Notes under the pieces: model-generated | Told to the model about the DNA's origin: nothing | The model's database searches: none | What the model saw: the letters and a program-made list of their open reading frames with translations, nothing else | Position numbers and translations under genes: made by a program | Part shown: positions 33,957 through 42,783 of the stretch, one piece after another | How the letters are laid out: each line of letters starts with the position of its first letter | How positions within the stretch are numbered: position 1 is the stretch's first letter | Source of the DNA: Candidatus Kapaibacterium sp. | Lineage (GTDB): Bacteria; Bacteroidota; Ignavibacteria; Kapaibacteriales; JAEUSM01 | Reading direction: 5' to 3' | NCBI GenBank assembly: GCA_016788785.1 | Contig: JAEUSM010000011.1 | Span: forward strand, 81,200 to 145,199 | Length of the DNA: 64,000 nucleotides

Positions 33957-35702
33957 ATGAAATCACTTCTTGCCTTACTCCCATATCTCAAAAAATATAA
34001 AGTTCGACTACTTTGGGGTTTTGTCTTTGTTACTATGGCAAATGCTGCATCATCCTTTATTCCACGTGTTGTGGGTACGGCTATCGACGCTCTTGGAACG
34101 CCAGGTTTCACAATGTCGACGGTCTTTTATTATTCCCTTGGAGTCATTGGACTAACGATACTTTCTGGGGTGAGTATGTATATGACTCGCCAAACGATTA
34201 TAGTAACTTCACGTTTGGTGGAATATGATTTGAAAAATGATTTTGTTGAGGCGATTGAACGTCAAACAGCGACGTTTTTCTCGAATAACTCCACCGGTTC
34301 TTTGATGGCACTTTCCACCAATGATATAGCCTCCGTTCGTGAGTTTTTGGGACCTGCCATAATGTATTCTGCTAATACCATTGCATCATTTTTGTTTGTT
34401 CTGACCTTGATGTTGATGGTAAGCCCAATGCTGACCCTGTATGCCTTGCTACCTCTCCCAATCATTGCACTCACTACTTATTTTGTTGGTCAAAAAGTCC
34501 ATTTGATGTACAAAATAGTACAAGAACAATATTCTAATCTCACCACAACCGCTCAAGAATCCTTTTCTGGAGCAAAGGTTATTCGAGCGTATTCGCGTTC
34601 TGATTATGAATCGGATGTCTTTGCTCAAGAGTCAAAAAAATATGTTCGTCAACGACTTCGGTTAGCATCTTGGCAATCATCGACTATGCCTTTGATGATT
34701 ATCCTTATTGGATTTGCACAGATTATTACCTTATGGTACGGAGGTGGATTAGTCATCAAAGGAGAAGCAACCTTAGGAACATTGACCCAATTTTTCATCT
34801 ACATCGCACAACTTATTTGGCCCATTGCAGCAGTAGGTTGGGTAACGAATTTGATTCAACGTGGTGCTGCCTCAATGGAACGCCTTACAAATGTTATCCA
34901 TCAAAAAGTAGACATCCAGAGTCTTGAAAACGCAACAAAGACGATTCAACTTGGTAAAATAGAGTTTGAAAATGTTTCATTGCAATATTCACCTGCAATG
35001 CCAAAGGTACTTTCGAATGTAACACTTACTATTCCTGCTGGTTCATCGCTTGGAATCGTAGGAGCAGTTGGTTCTGGAAAGTCTTCGTTCATCTCACTTA
35101 TTCCTCGACTGTATGATGTAACAACTGGTGAAATCCGTATAGATGGTGTGCCATTGAAACAATACGATGTTGAGGCATTGCGTGAACAAATTGGCGTAGT
35201 GCAACAAGAACCATTTTTGTTTTCTTCTACCATTGCAGACAATATTGGAATGGGTGGAGTTGGGCAATATGATCTACCAACGGTACAATTGGCGAGTCAA
35301 CAAGCACAATTACATAACGATGTTTTGAGATTTCCTGAGCAATATGACACTATTTTGGGTGAACGTGGTATCACGCTTTCTGGAGGTCAACGTCAACGAA
35401 CTGCTATTGCTAGAGCATTGATTCGCAACCCAAAAATTCTTATTTTCGATGATTCATTATCTGCAGTCGACACTCAAACGGAAGAGCAGATTTTGAAGAT
35501 GTTGGAAGAAGTGAAAAAAGAACGTACGACAATTATCATATCACACAGAATTTCGGCTGTAAAACTGACTGACACTATTGTTGTTTTGGACAAAGGAGTG
35601 ATAGTAGAGCATGGAACCCATGAAGAGCTTTTGGAATTGAACGGTATGTATGCTACAATGTACACCCAACAATTACTCGAAGAAGAATTAGATACGTACT
35701 AA
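33957..35702 (+). CDS. ABC exporter half-transporter (membrane plus ATPase)
   Basis: 581 residues. Residues 1-300 are a type IV exporter membrane domain with six hydrophobic segments; the ATPase domain begins near 330 with IEFENVSLQY, Walker A GAVGSGKSS near 366, signature LSGGQRQR and Walker B ILIFDDSLSAVD, with an H-loop ISHRISAV. It works as a homo- or heterodimer, exporting lipids or drugs (MsbA/YheI/LmrA group). Only one half-transporter is here, so a homodimer or a distant partner is expected. DDSLSAVD lacks the usual catalytic Glu after Walker B (Asp-Ser instead of Asp-Glu), a trait of the degenerate half of heterodimeric exporters; this hints at a partner. Confidence 0.93.
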   Translation: MKSLLALLPYLKKYKVRLLWGFVFVTMANAASSFIPRVVGTAIDALGTPGFTMSTVFYYSLGVIGLTILSGVSMYMTRQTIIVTSRLVEYDLKNDFVEAIERQTATFFSNNSTGSLMALSTNDIASVREFLGPAIMYSANTIASFLFVLTLMLMVSPMLTLYALLPLPIIALTTYFVGQKVHLMYKIVQEQYSNLTTTAQESFSGAKVIRAYSRSDYESDVFAQESKKYVRQRLRLASWQSSTMPLMIILIGFAQIITLWYGGGLVIKGEATLGTLTQFFIYIAQLIWPIAAVGWVTNLIQRGAASMERLTNVIHQKVDIQSLENATKTIQLGKIEFENVSLQYSPAMPKVLSNVTLTIPAGSSLGIVGAVGSGKSSFISLIPRLYDVTTGEIRIDGVPLKQYDVEALREQIGVVQQEPFLFSSTIADNIGMGGVGQYDLPTVQLASQQAQLHNDVLRFPEQYDTILGERGITLSGGQRQRTAIARALIRNPKILIFDDSLSAVDTQTEEQILKMLEEVKKERTTIIISHRISAVKLTDTIVVLDKGVIVEHGTHEELLELNGMYATMYTQQLLEEELDTY

Positions 35703-35712
35703 CGATAGGTAG

Positions 35713-36321
35713 TTAATCATCATTAAAGTTAATCACTCGAATATATAGTCCCACTCGTGCATACATCCAATGGTCATATGTGTCATTGAGGACAGGATTT
35801 GTTTGGTCAGAATTTGTCAGTACAGCGCCGAATTGAAAATCCAAATCGGTTCTATGATTGAGCGAAGTAGAGCCTCCTACAAATAACGGCGTCGTAAGAA
35901 ATGCTCCAGCAGCTGGTTGGAGAGGATTTGCCAAATTTTTCGGCATCGAATTATTCACAAAATAGGAAATACCCAACCCAGCACCCACATAGGGTGAAAA
36001 GAGAAAATCACGGTTAAAAAAAATTCTTGCTCTGACATCTGTTGAAATAATCGAAGTACTATAATCATTATTTCCATCAAGTGTTTTCGTACCCAGATTA
36101 GAATAGAATATCGAAAACTCGGAAGATACTCGAGAAATATTTTTCATATTATAAACAACTGATCCACCAAACATCAATTGATTCTCCTGATTTCCGCGTT
36201 GAGCACTTTCATCAATTCCTTGAGAAAATCCTGAATATAAACCCATATACAATTGACTGAAAGAAGTATTTACTCCAAAAACAAAACAAATAATTGAAAT
36301 GAATAATTTGTGAATTTTCAT
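35713..36321 (-). CDS. Outer-membrane beta-barrel protein (paralogue A)
   Basis: About 202 residues from ATG 36321 (MKIHKLFISIICFVFG), with signal peptide ending SFSQ. Eight or so amphipathic strands; phrases such as YMGLYSGFSQGIDES, FSPYVGAGLGISYFVNN, DLDFQFGAVLTNSDQ and WMYARVGLYIRV run parallel to the genes at 36329 and 37712 in the same order. The three thus form a local family. It starts 7 nt after the stop of paralogue B, so they share an operon. Probably a small 8-strand barrel of the OmpW/OmpA-N type; function unknown. Confidence 0.82.
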   Translation of the reverse strand: MKIHKLFISIICFVFGVNTSFSQLYMGLYSGFSQGIDESAQRGNQENQLMFGGSVVYNMKNISRVSSEFSIFYSNLGTKTLDGNNDYSTSIISTDVRARIFFNRDFLFSPYVGAGLGISYFVNNSMPKNLANPLQPAAGAFLTTPLFVGGSTSLNHRTDLDFQFGAVLTNSDQTNPVLNDTYDHWMYARVGLYIRVINFNDD

Positions 36322-36328
36322 AGTTTTT

Positions 36329-36955
36329 CTATAAATTATCAAATAGTTTCGAAAATGTACAATACACACCTAATCGTATATATACCCACGCATCATTAGT
36401 TCCATCCTCGATTGGGTGAAGTTGATCATTCGTTGTCATTATTACTCCTGTTTGCACATCCAAATCAAATGCATTGGAAATAGGAATTGTAGTTCCTGCA
36501 AAAATAGGAAAACTTAAGGATATTCCCGAAAAAGAACGAAAATTTGTTGGTAAATTTTTGGGGATTGAATCGTTGTTATAAAATGTGAAACCAAGTCCAG
36601 TGCCTATAAATGGTTTGAACGACTGAAAGCGTTTCATAAGGTAATATCGACCTACAAATTGAATTGTTAACAAACTTGTTTCGTAATCATTGGGCTCAGT
36701 GAAGGTTTCGGTACCAATTCGTGAGGCAAATAATTGTAACTCAACAGAAAATGAAGAGAAAGGCAAGTGATCAAACAACACCCCAATTCCAGCCGATGGT
36801 TCGTAGGCTTGTGTACCGACCGAACCTTCGTTGAGACCTCGATTGAAACCAGAGATTACACCCAATTGATGTTGTGCTTGTACTGGTATTGCAAAGATAC
36901 AAAGCAAGAGTATTAGTGCAATTGCAATACTGCTCGACCAAATTGTTTTTGCCAT
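36329..36955 (-). CDS. Outer-membrane beta-barrel protein (paralogue B)
   Basis: About 208 residues from ATG 36955 (MAKTIWSSSIAIALILLLC) with a signal peptide ending PVQAQ. It resembles paralogue A and the N-terminal half of the OmpA-fusion protein at 37712: GVISGFNRGLNEGSVGTQAYEP, FKPFIGTGLGFTFYNNDSIPKNLP, DLDVQTGVIMTTNDQ and WVYIRLGVYC. The gene's first 43 nt, encoding most of its signal peptide, overlap the end of the YgjP-like peptidase gene in another frame. Confidence 0.82.
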   Translation of the reverse strand: MAKTIWSSSIAIALILLLCIFAIPVQAQHQLGVISGFNRGLNEGSVGTQAYEPSAGIGVLFDHLPFSSFSVELQLFASRIGTETFTEPNDYETSLLTIQFVGRYYLMKRFQSFKPFIGTGLGFTFYNNDSIPKNLPTNFRSFSGISLSFPIFAGTTIPISNAFDLDVQTGVIMTTNDQLHPIEDGTNDAWVYIRLGVYCTFSKLFDNL

Positions 36956-37575
36956 TGGTGTGATTGGGTAACGTAAGGACACACTTCCGAAAGTCGTTTC
37001 CAAAAGTGCTCAGAATGGTTCAAATGTTCTGTATGGACTAATTCGTGCAACAATACATAATCACACACAAACGGTGGTACCAAGAGCAACTTCCAATTGA
37101 GTGAGATATTTTTATCTGAAGAGCATGAACCCCAGCGAGTACTTTGAGATCGAATAGAAATTTTGTTGATGCGAAAACCAAATTCGTCCGCTAATTCACG
37201 AAGGCGTTTTGGCAAAAAAACTTTTGCTTCTTTTTTGAGTAAGGTTATGAACTTGTTTCCAACAAAATGCTCAGAACGACCATACAAACGTGCGTGCTCA
37301 TAATCAATAAATGGTGTATCGATGAACCGTTCATGGATGATAAATATTTTCCCACGAATGAACCGCTCATTTTCTTGTAATTGAACTGCATTCTCACGAG
37401 ATTTGACCTTTTCCAAGGCTCTCAATATCCAATCTCGTTTTGATTCTACCAAATTATCCACGTGAAGCTCGGAATATCGGTGAGGTACAATCAATTCTAC
37501 TGTCGTTGAATTTTTAACAACAATACGAGCATTTTTAACTTTTTTACGAATGAGGGTTATCGGTATTGATTGCAA
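36913..37575 (-). CDS. YgjP-like (DUF45) metallopeptidase, SprT/WLM-type
   Basis: About 220 residues. HELVHTEHLNHSEHFW holds the zinc motif HExxH with the third His ligand, and FGFRINKISIRSQSTRWGSCSS is the usual motif before it in the YgjP-like M48-type family, proteins of poorly known function. The start is uncertain: no ATG exists in the frame. The farthest possible start (GTG at 37659) is inside the terminator hairpin of the OmpA gene, so the TTG at 37575 (followed by QSIPITLIRKK) is preferred. The 3' end overlaps the start of paralogue B by 43 nt. Confidence 0.85.
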   Translation of the reverse strand: MQSIPITLIRKKVKNARIVVKNSTTVELIVPHRYSELHVDNLVESKRDWILRALEKVKSRENAVQLQENERFIRGKIFIIHERFIDTPFIDYEHARLYGRSEHFVGNKFITLLKKEAKVFLPKRLRELADEFGFRINKISIRSQSTRWGSCSSDKNISLNWKLLLVPPFVCDYVLLHELVHTEHLNHSEHFWKRLSEVCPYVTQSHQWQKQFGRAVLQLH

Positions 37576-37631
37576 AACATCAAAAATTGTATGAGAAAAT
37601 ACAAATGTACAAAAAGGAATTGATATAAATA

Positions 37632-37668
37632 AAAAGCGAGGTGCTTTCAGCAATAGCACCTCGCTTTT
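37632..37668 (-). terminator. intrinsic terminator of the OmpA-fusion gene
   Basis: 14-bp stem AAAAGCGAGGTGCT / AGCACCTCGCTTTT with a 9-nt loop and T run on the minus strand, 43 nt past the stop. Confidence 0.88.
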
Positions 37669-37711
37669 GAGAATTGAAAGACTGCAACAACATTCTTTCG
37701 TTTCTACAGTG

Positions 37712-38878
37712 TTATTTCGTTCTTTTGAACTCTATTCTTCTGTTTTGAGTACGTCCTTTTTCAGAGGCATTTGAAGTTAATGGTTGAGTTTCTCCACGAC
37801 CAACTGCTGTCAAACGAGATTCTGCAATTCCTTTTCCAATGAACCAAGTACGGACAGCATCTGCACGTTCTTGAGATAGTGTTAAGTTTGTTTCTGGTTT
37901 ACCTGTATTATCAGTATGCCCATCAATTTCTAATTCAATTGATTTATTATCATTTAATATACGTAAAACTCTATTAAGTATTTTTTCTGAGGACGGATCA
38001 ATTTCTGAAGAACCTGTTCTAAAAAGTATTCCTTGGAAATTCAATGACTGTCCGACAAGGAAATCATCTTCTCTATTTGTAGGATTTGTGTTACGACCAA
38101 CTTCTTCTCCATCATCGATTCCACCAAAATCAGTATCAGGATTTTTAGGGTCAGATTTGTATTTATTTACTTCAGCACCATCATTCAATCCATCACCATC
38201 AGTATCGGGATTATTCGGATCAGTTCCTAAATTCACTTCGTCTTCATCGCTCAAACCATCTCCGTCAGAGTCTTTTGCTTCTTTAAATTCGGCAACACGG
38301 TATAAAATACCAACTCGTGCTGAAGTAAAAGCATCATTCACATCGTCTGTGACTGGATTAATTGCATCCGAGAAAAACAAATGATTACCAACTTGTAAAT
38401 CTAACAACCAATTGCTTGCAAATTCTGTTTGTAAACCTATATGAATTGGAAGAGTACCTACTAACCCATCTAAAGAATTAGCCATATCACGATTAAATGG
38501 TACTGAATCAACATTGTACATTGCTAACCCAAGACCAACAGAAATGTATGGATCCCAGTGAGCACGTTTGAATGGAGAATATCTCAAGCGGAAATCACCG
38601 CCAATAACACTGCTAGAGTATTCAGAAAATCTTCCGAATTCAGTCGTTTTATTCGTAGTGAAAAAACCGCCTAATTCTGCAGAAAAACCAGTTGCAAACA
38701 AATTAGTATAGATACCATTTAAGCCTAAAATTGGAGTAAATGCTTGTGTTCCAACGCCATTACCTTCATTCACCGGACGAACAATACCGCCATTTATACC
38801 TAAATACAAACTTTGAGCCATCACTGATGAAGAGGCTATCACTAAAAACGAACATGCCAAAAGTACTATGCGTACCAT
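37712..38878 (-). CDS. Beta-barrel / TSP3 / OmpA-domain outer-membrane protein
   Basis: About 388 residues from ATG 38878 (MVRIVLLACSFLVIASS). Signal peptide ending VMAQ; N-terminal barrel of about 180 residues homologous to the two proteins at 35713 and 36329; then calcium-binding thrombospondin type 3 repeats (DSDGDGLSDEDEVNLGTDP, DTDGDGLNDGAEVNKY) at about 195-255; then a C-terminal OmpA domain (LEIDGHTDNTGKPETNLTLS, RGETQPLTSN, RTQNRRIEF) which binds peptidoglycan. It anchors the outer membrane to the wall. The layout is like OprF-type proteins. A strong terminator follows. Confidence 0.93.
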   Translation of the reverse strand: MVRIVLLACSFLVIASSSVMAQSLYLGINGGIVRPVNEGNGVGTQAFTPILGLNGIYTNLFATGFSAELGGFFTTNKTTEFGRFSEYSSSVIGGDFRLRYSPFKRAHWDPYISVGLGLAMYNVDSVPFNRDMANSLDGLVGTLPIHIGLQTEFASNWLLDLQVGNHLFFSDAINPVTDDVNDAFTSARVGILYRVAEFKEAKDSDGDGLSDEDEVNLGTDPNNPDTDGDGLNDGAEVNKYKSDPKNPDTDFGGIDDGEEVGRNTNPTNREDDFLVGQSLNFQGILFRTGSSEIDPSSEKILNRVLRILNDNKSIELEIDGHTDNTGKPETNLTLSQERADAVRTWFIGKGIAESRLTAVGRGETQPLTSNASEKGRTQNRRIEFKRTK

Positions 38879-38930
38879 ATTTACCTTAAACGAAAGTATT
38901 AAAATTATCTTAATATCTACAAAAATATAC

Positions 38931-38966
38931 AAAAAAAGTCGTAACCAACAAAGTTTACGACCTTTT
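38931..38966 (-). terminator. intrinsic terminator of recA
   Basis: On the minus strand GGTCGTAAA, loop, TTACGACTTTTTTT, 38 nt past the recA stop. Confidence 0.85.
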
Positions 38967-39003
38967 AAGTAGATTTTACGTACAACTACTGAGTGAGAAT
39001 GAA

Positions 39004-40083
39004 CTATTTCATTCCCAATTTTGCCTTTACTTCAGACTCCAATTGTTCGTATAATGCTGGTTGTTCGAGAAGGATTTTTCGCAATCCATCACGACCTTGT
39101 ACACGTTCAGTACCATAGGAGAACCAAGAACCAGATTTGGCAATAATTTCATAATCAATTGCAATATCCAATATATCGCCTAATTTTGAAATTCCTTCGT
39201 TATACAACACATCAAATTCAACTTCTTTGAACGGAGGTGCCACCTTGTTTTTCACAATTTTGACCCTTGTTCTATTACCTATTATATTCGTACCATCTTT
39301 AATCACATCTTTACGACGAACATCAACACGAACGGAAGCATAATATTTTAACGCATTACCACCTGTTGTTACTTCAGGATTACCATACATAACCCCAATT
39401 TTGCTACGTAATTGATTGGTGAAAATGATACACGTATTCGCTTTTCCAATAGCCGCATTCAATTTTCTCATTGCTTGTGACATTAATCGAGCGTGTGATC
39501 CCATCTGTGCATCACCCATATCGCCTTCGATTTCCACGCGAGGAGTCAACGCAGCAACAGAGTCAATCACGATGATATCTACTCCACCAGAGCGAACTAA
39601 TGTTTCAACGATGTCTAAGGCTTGTTCGCCAAATTCTGGTTGAGCTAAAAGCAATGTATTCAAATCCACACCAAGTCTTTGGGCATATTGAACATCAAGT
39701 GCGTGTTCAGAATCAATAAATGCAGCAATCCCACCTTGTTTTTGGCATTCTGCTATCGCATGCAAACAGAGCGTCGTTTTTCCTGAAGACTCAGGACCAT
39801 AGATCTCTGCAATACGTCCTTTTGGGAAACCACCAATACCAATGGCAGCATCAAAAGAAATACAACCGGTCGGTATTGCTTCAATCGCAACTACATTTGA
39901 GTCATTCAAACGCATTATGGAACCTTTTCCATATTGCTTATCAATTTGTTCCATCGCAGTGGAAACCGCTTTCATCTTTTGTTCGATGATTTTCGTTACT
40001 TCCAATGAGTCTTTGTCTTTTGAGGTCATACGTCCTGTTCTTTCGTTGAAAAGTACATCAAGTTCTTCTGTTGAAGTTTTCAT
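39004..40083 (-). CDS. recA: Recombinase RecA
   Basis: 359 residues. Walker A GPESSGKT at 96-103, Walker [12 protein letters not shown]1 and L2 DNA-binding loops ([13 protein letters not shown] and [22 protein letters not shown]). It forms filaments on single-stranded DNA, promotes strand exchange and triggers LexA/UmuD self-cleavage. Compared with E. coli RecA the N-terminus is about 30 residues longer; a start at the ATG encoding Met37 (39975) would give the classic length, but the extension ([17 protein letters not shown]) reads as coding. A minus-strand TATATTTG at 40173-40180 is the likely promoter core. The C-terminus is short and acidic-poor. Confidence 0.97.
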   Translation of the reverse strand: MKTSTEELDVLFNERTGRMTSKDKDSLEVTKIIEQKMKAVSTAMEQIDKQYGKGSIMRLNDSNVVAIEAIPTGCISFDAAIGIGGFPKGRIAEIYGPESSGKTTLCLHAIAECQKQGGIAAFIDSEHALDVQYAQRLGVDLNTLLLAQPEFGEQALDIVETLVRSGGVDIIVIDSVAALTPRVEIEGDMGDAQMGSHARLMSQAMRKLNAAIGKANTCIIFTNQLRSKIGVMYGNPEVTTGGNALKYYASVRVDVRRKDVIKDGTNIIGNRTRVKIVKNKVAPPFKEVEFDVLYNEGISKLGDILDIAIDYEIIAKSGSWFSYGTERVQGRDGLRKILLEQPALYEQLESEVKAKLGMK

Positions 40084-40172
40084 GGTAAAAATCCTTGTAT
40101 AAAGCGTTTAAAAGAAACCATATACAAGCTACTCTTTTGCATACGATTTTCTTCAATAATTATTTACTGTTA

Positions 40173-40180
40173 CAAATATA
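40173..40180 (-). promoter_or_regulatory. recA promoter -7 element
   Basis: TATATTTG on the minus strand, 90 nt before the start codon, immediately followed by TTGTAACAG, a 9-mer that also lies between promoter and start of umuD (44522-44530). The shared word may be part of a damage-response operator; two occurrences only. Confidence 0.5.
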
Positions 40181-40234
40181 CGAAAAGAATTTTACAATTT
40201 GTAATAAATCTTCAACATTTTGAGAAAAATATTG

Positions 40235-41344
40235 TTATTCTCCCTTTCGAACACCCAAATACTCATACAAATATTCTTCGTTTATCGAAAGTCCCGTTTC
40301 TTGTAATGCCACAATTGCACGTGCTTTTTCCTCTAACGGTCTGTCTTCATTCCAAACAATTGAAAATTTCCATGGGCATTCTTCTGCTTGGAAATCATAA
40401 TTATGTTGATAATCCTTAAGTAGTAATTGATTTATCAATCGTTCGCATCGCACCATATCAGCATAGTGAATATCACTCGAAATTCGTTGTTGAATTTCCA
40501 CTGCTGCTCGCGATCCACCATTTCTTGGTAATGCCATAGTATTTGCCTGACCTACCGTTGCTATAGCAATATCATTATCAAAAAGCTCAATCAATTGAGC
40601 AAATGCTTGAGCATTTCCACCAGCAATTTCATTTAATTTGTATTCAATATATTCACTTGTGGAGAGAAATCCCCGTTGTGGTGCCAGATGCAACGCTCGT
40701 TCAGCTTCCGATATTTCTTGTTCCGTTGCAGCATCTTTGCGGATAATTTGCACTAACCCCTTCAATAACTGAATATACCCGCCTATTTCGGTAATTGTCA
40801 TACGGCGAAGTAATTCTGTAAAGCAAATTGTCCGTAAAATTCCACCTCTTACTGGTAGCAATCGGTCTGTATCCACCAAATAATCTGGGCTATTGCTATC
40901 AATGATTCTGATTCGTTCGCACGGAATTGTATCCGCAAGAATATTCGCATCCATTGGAAGCATTTGCTCTGATTGAACTAACGGTACTTTTGTAAGAACA
41001 GGTTTTGGGATGTTGTTAGGATATTTCCAGTGTATATTCCAAATACTTACTCCAAAAAATGGCGTTTGTGCGTGAGATTCCAGCACAGTTTCGATTGCGT
41101 CGTTCAAACGATTCTGCGTCATTTCTGCAAACCGTGAATCTGTTGCATTGTTTGCGATAATTTGCCATGAACAACTTGTAACAGCCGTCGTACGAATATT
41201 ATACTGTCCCAAAAGCCGTGGATTTGACCACAAAATAGACATCGCAAATCGCAAATACGGACGTGGGTCACGGTGGTTTGGGTCATTCGCATCCAACAAA
41301 CGAAAATACGCTTGCAATTGCTCCGGTGAAATAGTGGCTATCAT
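40235..41344 (-). CDS. Mu gp29-like (DUF935) phage portal protein
   Basis: 369 residues from ATG 41344 (MIATISPEQLQAYFRLL). Characteristic order of DUF935: RFAMSILWSNPRLLGQYNIR then TTAVTSCSWQI near the N-terminus, a central FFGVSIWNIHWKY, DNDIAIATVGQANTM and a C-terminal RAIVALQETGLSINEEYLYEYLGV. The portal ring is the DNA entry point of the phage head. Mu gp29 is longer (about 512 residues), so this is a short version, though both ends look intact. It lies alone: genes on either side are host or cargo, and no terminase or capsid gene is adjacent. The related tail genes are 8 kb away on the same strand. Confidence 0.75.
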   Translation of the reverse strand: MIATISPEQLQAYFRLLDANDPNHRDPRPYLRFAMSILWSNPRLLGQYNIRTTAVTSCSWQIIANNATDSRFAEMTQNRLNDAIETVLESHAQTPFFGVSIWNIHWKYPNNIPKPVLTKVPLVQSEQMLPMDANILADTIPCERIRIIDSNSPDYLVDTDRLLPVRGGILRTICFTELLRRMTITEIGGYIQLLKGLVQIIRKDAATEQEISEAERALHLAPQRGFLSTSEYIEYKLNEIAGGNAQAFAQLIELFDNDIAIATVGQANTMALPRNGGSRAAVEIQQRISSDIHYADMVRCERLINQLLLKDYQHNYDFQAEECPWKFSIVWNEDRPLEEKARAIVALQETGLSINEEYLYEYLGVRKGE

Positions 41345-41579
41345 TTTATATCCAATAAGTAAAACCACAAAAATACACCAACCAGCAATATTCAATTGGC
41401 TATAAGGGGAGATGGGTATTCATTCTTTCTTCATCCTCTAAATCACGATGGGTTAAAACCCATCGCCGATCTGTTGGTATTTGGTCATTTTTTTCTTCAT
41501 TCTATTGCTCGTATCATTTTTTTTCGTAATTTAACACATTCTATCAATAACAAATCTCTTTTTTTGGCTGGAGTTTACA
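41345..41579. other. intergenic region with a hairpin, no gene
   Basis: Contains a short palindrome CGATGGGTTAAAACCCATCG (41447-41466) without a T run. No promoter match or RNA gene was recognised. Confidence 0.5.
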
Positions 41580-42728
41580 ATGAAAACCTTTTCATATTTT
41601 TCAATTGTTACGTTTTTGGTGCTCTTATTTTGTGTTTCTTGTAAAGAATCTACCGTTACAACTCCAACAGAAACAAAAGAAGAGATTCGTATAGAAGATT
41701 ATATCTATAATGCCGATTCAGTTCAAACTGCTTGTCAAATACAAAATAAAACATCATTAATATCTTGTATAAGTTTATATATCATTTCCATAAGTAAAAA
41801 CAAGGATAGAGTTTTAATATTTGGAGGGAGCCCGCCGGGATATAAGACAGGTAGTTGGGGCGGTAATGTAATATATATCCTCAACATCGAGTCAAATATT
41901 CATAAATTTGAACCATTTGATTTAACTGTTTTACAATCGTCAACTTCTTATCAATATTTTGATGTAATAAAAGCACATTTTTGTCCATATGATAATGATC
42001 TTCTTTTGGCGTATATAGCTACGAATACATCAGAAGGAACGAATCGGTCTGTCAGTTATGATTGGTATTATTATAATCTCTCTACTAAAAAATACACTCG
42101 CTTAGAATTAGACTCTCCGAATCATAGTTATTACAGAAACAATTCCAATCTCATTCGTTGGAGTTCTAATTCAACTCCTGATAATGACCAATTCATATGG
42201 GAAAATAATTCAATTCTATCTTACCCAAGTGGAAATATTCAACCAAATGCCACTGGTCGAACATTACAAGAAAATGAGAAAATATACTCTATCAGCCCTG
42301 ATATGAAAAAGGTTTTCACTGTTATAAATAATGAATTATTCCTCAACGGAAGTTCAGTACCAAACTCGAAATATATCTTTAGAAGAGGAACTCCTATTTC
42401 TTGGTCTGACGATTCAAAAAGATTTCTTGGCGTTGGAATACCTCAAAATCCAAAAGCATATTTGCATGTAGTTTATCAAATGAAAGAAGGTTCAACAACT
42501 GATTTTTCGATAAATAACATTATTGATCTTACTCGAAAACATTGTAATATTCAAAACCCAACATTCCTTCTTTTTGCTGAAGAATTAAACTCAATATTTA
42601 TCTCTGATTCAACGATTGCTGTCAACTTAGCCTTACCATCAGAAAAGATTCCTGAAATCACGAATGTTAATCTCAATGGAGACATTCTTCAAAGGTACAC
42701 CTTTAGTCCAATTAATCTAAAACAGTAA
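41580..42728 (+). CDS. Putative lipoprotein, possibly beta-propeller
   Basis: 382 residues. Signal peptide ending in a lipobox-like LFCVSC (Cys21) followed by a Thr-rich linker. The body has repeated strand patterns suggestive of WD40 or TolB-like propellers (VIYILNIESN, DNDLLLAYIATNTS, KIYSISPDMKKVFTVINNELF, ISWSDDSKRFLGVG); SPDMKKV and SDDSKRF are the usual turns of TolB-type blades. No enzyme motif is seen. It is followed at once by a terminator and faces umuC. Confidence 0.78.
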   Translation: MKTFSYFSIVTFLVLLFCVSCKESTVTTPTETKEEIRIEDYIYNADSVQTACQIQNKTSLISCISLYIISISKNKDRVLIFGGSPPGYKTGSWGGNVIYILNIESNIHKFEPFDLTVLQSSTSYQYFDVIKAHFCPYDNDLLLAYIATNTSEGTNRSVSYDWYYYNLSTKKYTRLELDSPNHSYYRNNSNLIRWSSNSTPDNDQFIWENNSILSYPSGNIQPNATGRTLQENEKIYSISPDMKKVFTVINNELFLNGSSVPNSKYIFRRGTPISWSDDSKRFLGVGIPQNPKAYLHVVYQMKEGSTTDFSINNIIDLTRKHCNIQNPTFLLFAEELNSIFISDSTIAVNLALPSEKIPEITNVNLNGDILQRYTFSPINLKQ

Positions 42729-42749
42729 AAAGCCCTAAAAGGGCTTTTT
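42728..42749. terminator. intrinsic terminator after the lipoprotein gene
   Basis: AAAAGCCCT, AAA, AGGGCTTTTT starting within the TAA stop. Symmetric enough to act for the convergent umuC as well. Confidence 0.85.
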
Positions 42750-42783
42750 CTTTAGTATTCGTCCTGCAATTCACGTTGTGGAT

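Noticed and set aside
37576-37659. Upstream extension of the YgjP-like gene to GTG 37659
   Set aside because: This start lies within the terminator hairpin of the preceding gene.
41447-41466. Terminator at the CGATGGGTT palindrome
   Set aside because: Stem is good but there is no T run and no gene ends there.
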